Source: Gemmatimonadales bacterium (GTDB taxonomy: Bacteria > Gemmatimonadota > Gemmatimonadetes > Palauibacterales > Palauibacteraceae). From it: DNA of 34,915 bases. Each line of letters opens with the position of its first letter. Position 1 is the stretch's first letter. The stretch spans positions 1-34,915 of the forward strand of contig VXMR01000099.1 in the NCBI GenBank assembly GCA_009841005.1, written 5' to 3'. This document shows positions 32,838 through 34,915 of the stretch, one piece after another. The notes under the pieces were generated by a model. That model was not told the DNA's origin. It saw only the letters and a program-made list of their open reading frames with translations, and made no database searches. A program made the translations under genes and the position numbers.

Positions 32838-33090
32838 TACGTCGGAGGACAGGTACGCACACGTGGCCGAGGGTCTCGGCGGTACAACGACTCTCGACCC
32901 GCCGCGTGGCGACGGCTGCAAGTTCCCGGTCATCTCGCGTGATGAAACGTACCAGGATGTTGGAATCCAGCCCGCCGTCATCCTCCACCGAGAAAGCGAT
33001 CCTGTCGCCCACCTTCAGATCGAGGCGGTCCCGGATAGGCTTCGGCAGCCAGGTCTCGACCGCCTCCCGGCGCTCGTCGAGCGGGGTCAG
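32838..33090 (-). pseudogene. Fused remnant of an AbrB-type antitoxin and a VapC PIN toxin
   Basis: On the minus strand, one frame first reads ETWLPKPIRDRLDLKVGDRI, then AFSVEDDGG. This is the core of a SpoVT/AbrB-type antitoxin DNA-binding domain. It runs without a stop straight into LDSNILVRFITRDDRELAA and later CTAETLGHVCVPVL, the opening of a VapC-type PIN-domain ribonuclease with its first catalytic Asp. The antitoxin's C-terminus, the toxin's own start and most of the PIN fold are missing. No start or ribosome site is convincing, and the homology is lost before 32786, where another frame ends. I infer an internal deletion in an old toxin-antitoxin pair. Upstream of it (33090-33225) I see nothing recognisable. 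Confidence 0.65.
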
Positions 33091-33225
33091 GTTCCGCCGC
33101 GACCCAAAACCACCCCATTTGGGTAATAGCCAGCCTTCAGCGAGCCGCCGAGAATTGTTGCATCCAGGACCGTAGTCCGTCCACGAGAAGCATCCCGCGA
33201 CCTCTTTCGGCACGAGCATGACAAC

Positions 33226-34827
33226 ATGAATCAGTCTCGGATCGTTCGTTCCCGGATCGTTTCCTTTGCGGCTGTGGCGCTGTCGGCCACCCTCTGGTTC
33301 TACGCCTGCGGCGATGGCTCGACCGAACCTCTCCCGCCCCCACCGACCAGGCCCGACCCGCCGACGCCGGCGACCGTGCTGGTGAGCCCGGACGAGACCC
33401 GGCTGACCGCGCTGGGCAATACCGTGCAGCTGACCGCCGAGGTGCGCGACCAGAACGGACAGGTGATGGCGGGCGCCGCGGTGACCTGGTCGAGTAGCGA
33501 GGCCGCGGTGGCGACGGTGAACGAGTCCGGGCTGGCGACGGCCGAGGGAAACGGATCGGCCACGATCACGGCGGCAGTCGGGGAGGCCGCGGGGACCGCG
33601 GCGGTGACGGTGGCCCAGGAGGCGGACACCGTCGTGGTCTCCGCGGCGGCCGCCACGCTGGTGGCGGGCGACACGTTGCGGATCCTGGCGGAAGCTCTCG
33701 ACGCAAACGGACACGTTGTGCCGGCAGCGGCGTTCTCCTGGTCCTCGAGCGACAGCGCGGTGGCCATCGTGGATACCGCCGGACTCGTTACGGCCGTCGG
33801 TCCGGGTCGGGCCGTCATCGCCGCCACGTCGGCGCGCGCAACCGGGCACATGGAACTCCTGGTGATCCCCTTGGTCGGTTCGATCCTCGTCTCTCCGGCG
33901 GCCGACACCATCGCTCCCGGCGACACGCTGCGGCTGGTCGCCGAGGCGTTCGACGCCAACGGCCAGCCGGTCGCGGGCGCGGCGTTCTCCTGGGCCTCGA
34001 GCAACGCCGCGGTGGCAACGGTCAACGAATCCGGAGTGGTACGAGGCGTCACTGAAGGCACGGCGACCCTCACCGCCACTTCGGTTGGTGCACGAGGCAC
34101 TTCCGATATCTCCGTCGTGAACCCCGACCGAGCGGCCCTGGTGGCGCTCTATCGCGCTACCGACGGGCCGAACTGGCGCAGGAGCAATAACTGGCTGACC
34201 GGTGCACCGCTCGGCAGTTGGTACGGGGTTCAGACGAATGAACAGGGGAGGGTCAAGGAGCTCAAGCTCTTCGACAACAAGCTGACGGGTTCGATACCTC
34301 CCGAACTCGGTGACCTGTCGAACCTGACGTTTCTCATGCTTTGCCAGAACGAACTCACGGGTCCGATCCCGCCTGAACTCGGTAACCTGTCGAACCTGAC
34401 GGTGCTCAGCCTCTGCGGGAACGGGCTGACCGGATCGACACCGCCGGAACTGGGCAGGCTCTCAACGCTCAAGGAGCTGGATGTCGAGAGCAACCAGTTG
34501 ACGGGATCGATACCTCCCGAACTGGGCAAGCTGTCCGACCTGGCGTTCCTGTGGCTCGGCCACAACAAGCTGAGCGGTACTATCCCGCCGGAACTGGGCG
34601 ATCTTGATCGTCTCAGGCGCCTGGACCTGGAAAGCAGCGGGGTGACCGGTTCCATCCCGCCGGAATTGGGCAACCTCTCGTCGCTGGAATGGCTCGACCT
34701 CGGCTTCAACTCACTGACCGGCGCGATCCCGCCCGAACTCGGAAACCTCGCATCGCTGGAATGGCTCGACTTCGAGCGAAACCCGATCACCGGTACGATC
34801 CCGCCCGAACTACGGACGATTTCGTAA
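33226..34827 (+). CDS. Ig-like (BIG2) and leucine-rich-repeat lipoprotein
   Basis: This is a 533-residue surface protein. A signal ends in WFYAC (Cys28), followed by a proline-rich linker. Three BIG2-like domains follow, each about 80 residues (about 48-130, 133-214, 218-300), with VAGAAVTWSSS-type strands and ATVNESGL turns. After a connector (ALVALYRATDGPNWRRSNNWL) come nine or so plant-like leucine-rich repeats of 24 residues, with the recurring LTGSIPPELGNLSNL. It is presumably a surface adhesin or binding protein; the ligand is unknown. The protein stops abruptly inside the last repeat (PPELRTIS) without a capping domain, directly before a palindrome. The start has only a poor ribosome site. 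Confidence 0.87.
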   Translation: MNQSRIVRSRIVSFAAVALSATLWFYACGDGSTEPLPPPPTRPDPPTPATVLVSPDETRLTALGNTVQLTAEVRDQNGQVMAGAAVTWSSSEAAVATVNESGLATAEGNGSATITAAVGEAAGTAAVTVAQEADTVVVSAAAATLVAGDTLRILAEALDANGHVVPAAAFSWSSSDSAVAIVDTAGLVTAVGPGRAVIAATSARATGHMELLVIPLVGSILVSPAADTIAPGDTLRLVAEAFDANGQPVAGAAFSWASSNAAVATVNESGVVRGVTEGTATLTATSVGARGTSDISVVNPDRAALVALYRATDGPNWRRSNNWLTGAPLGSWYGVQTNEQGRVKELKLFDNKLTGSIPPELGDLSNLTFLMLCQNELTGPIPPELGNLSNLTVLSLCGNGLTGSTPPELGRLSTLKELDVESNQLTGSIPPELGKLSDLAFLWLGHNKLSGTIPPELGDLDRLRRLDLESSGVTGSIPPELGNLSSLEWLDLGFNSLTGAIPPELGNLASLEWLDFERNPITGTIPPELRTIS

Positions 34828-34829
34828 AC

Positions 34830-34856
34830 TGCGATGTATCAACATGTTACATCGCA
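34830..34856. repeat. Nested inverted repeat after the leucine-rich-repeat gene
   Basis: TGCGATGTA (34830-34838) and TACATCGCA (34848-34856) are perfect 9-bp arms. The intervening bases contain another palindrome, AACATGTT (34841-34848), overlapping the right arm by one base. It lies three bases after the TAA, in AT-rich sequence, with no T run. It could be a terminator, or a recombination-type site. Confidence 0.6.
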
Positions 34857-34915
34857 TATGGCTATGCCCGTACCACTTACAGTATGCAGAAATGAGCGGG
34901 ATTTCATGCGACGGC

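Noticed and set aside
1..34915. CRISPR arrays, tRNA or rRNA genes, insertion sequences
   Set aside because: No regular spaced direct repeats, no cloverleaf or rRNA sequence, and no transposase or terminal repeats were seen in a reading of both strands.

Overview
The window is about 35 kb of gene-dense bacterial DNA. G+C is near 70% by eye, and GTG/TTG starts, stop-start overlaps and long open frames on the non-coding strand are common. The gene mix suggests a heterotrophic, probably aerobic Gemmatimonadota-like bacterium: Tat-exported and lipid-anchored hydrolases, secreted amidohydrolases, LVIVD propeller and multicopper oxidase proteins, and a lipoprotein of Ig-like plus 'LTGSIPPELG' leucine-rich repeats. 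That placement is an inference; no rRNA, tRNA or other marker RNA gene was found.

Layout. (1) 67-3633, minus strand: a Tat-lipoprotein gamma-glutamyltransferase. Upstream of it, in a stretch of visibly lower G+C, sits a tightly coupled pair: an AAA15-type ATPase and a small TOPRIM (RloB-like) protein. This is the best candidate for a phage-defence module. (2) 3904-15136, plus strand: PduO-type cobalamin adenosyltransferase, alpha/beta hydrolase, NTF2-like lipoprotein, FAD/NAD oxidoreductase, MIP18-family Fe-S assembly protein, FxsA, exported intradiol dioxygenase, a secreted protein of unknown role, a three-domain multicopper oxidase, an exported LVIVD propeller, an unusual fusion of a PfkB-like sugar/nucleoside kinase to a queuosine-salvage-like HhH domain, and a secreted NTF2-like protein. 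(3) 15168-27914, minus strand: read from upstream, GlyRS, M3-like peptidase, alpha/beta hydrolase, NSS symporter, zincin-like protein, site-2 protease with CBS domains, endonuclease III, QueG, and an acyl desaturase with a basic helical tail. After an intergenic stretch with a 10+10 bp palindromic operator over a promoter come a two-domain laccase-like oxidase and a ZIP-like transporter that overlap by 8 bp. (4) 28053-29535, plus strand: a YghX-like dienelactone hydrolase and a ferritin. (5) 29575-32660, minus strand: two overlapping exported amidohydrolases. (6) 32661-33225: no intact gene, but a fused remnant of an AbrB/VapC toxin-antitoxin pair and a perfect 20-bp palindrome. (7) 33226-34827, plus strand: the Ig-like/leucine-rich-repeat lipoprotein, followed at once by a 9-bp inverted repeat.

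How they fit together. Metal handling recurs: two multicopper oxidases, a ZIP-like transporter, ferritin, Fe-S assembly, and Fe-S enzymes (QueG, Nth). Queuosine chemistry may appear twice: QueG makes the tRNA base, and the kinase fusion could salvage a nucleoside. Peptide and amino-acid use is represented by GGT, the M3 peptidase, the NSS symporter, the D-aminoacylase-like enzyme and the second amidohydrolase. All functions are read from motifs; no database search was possible.
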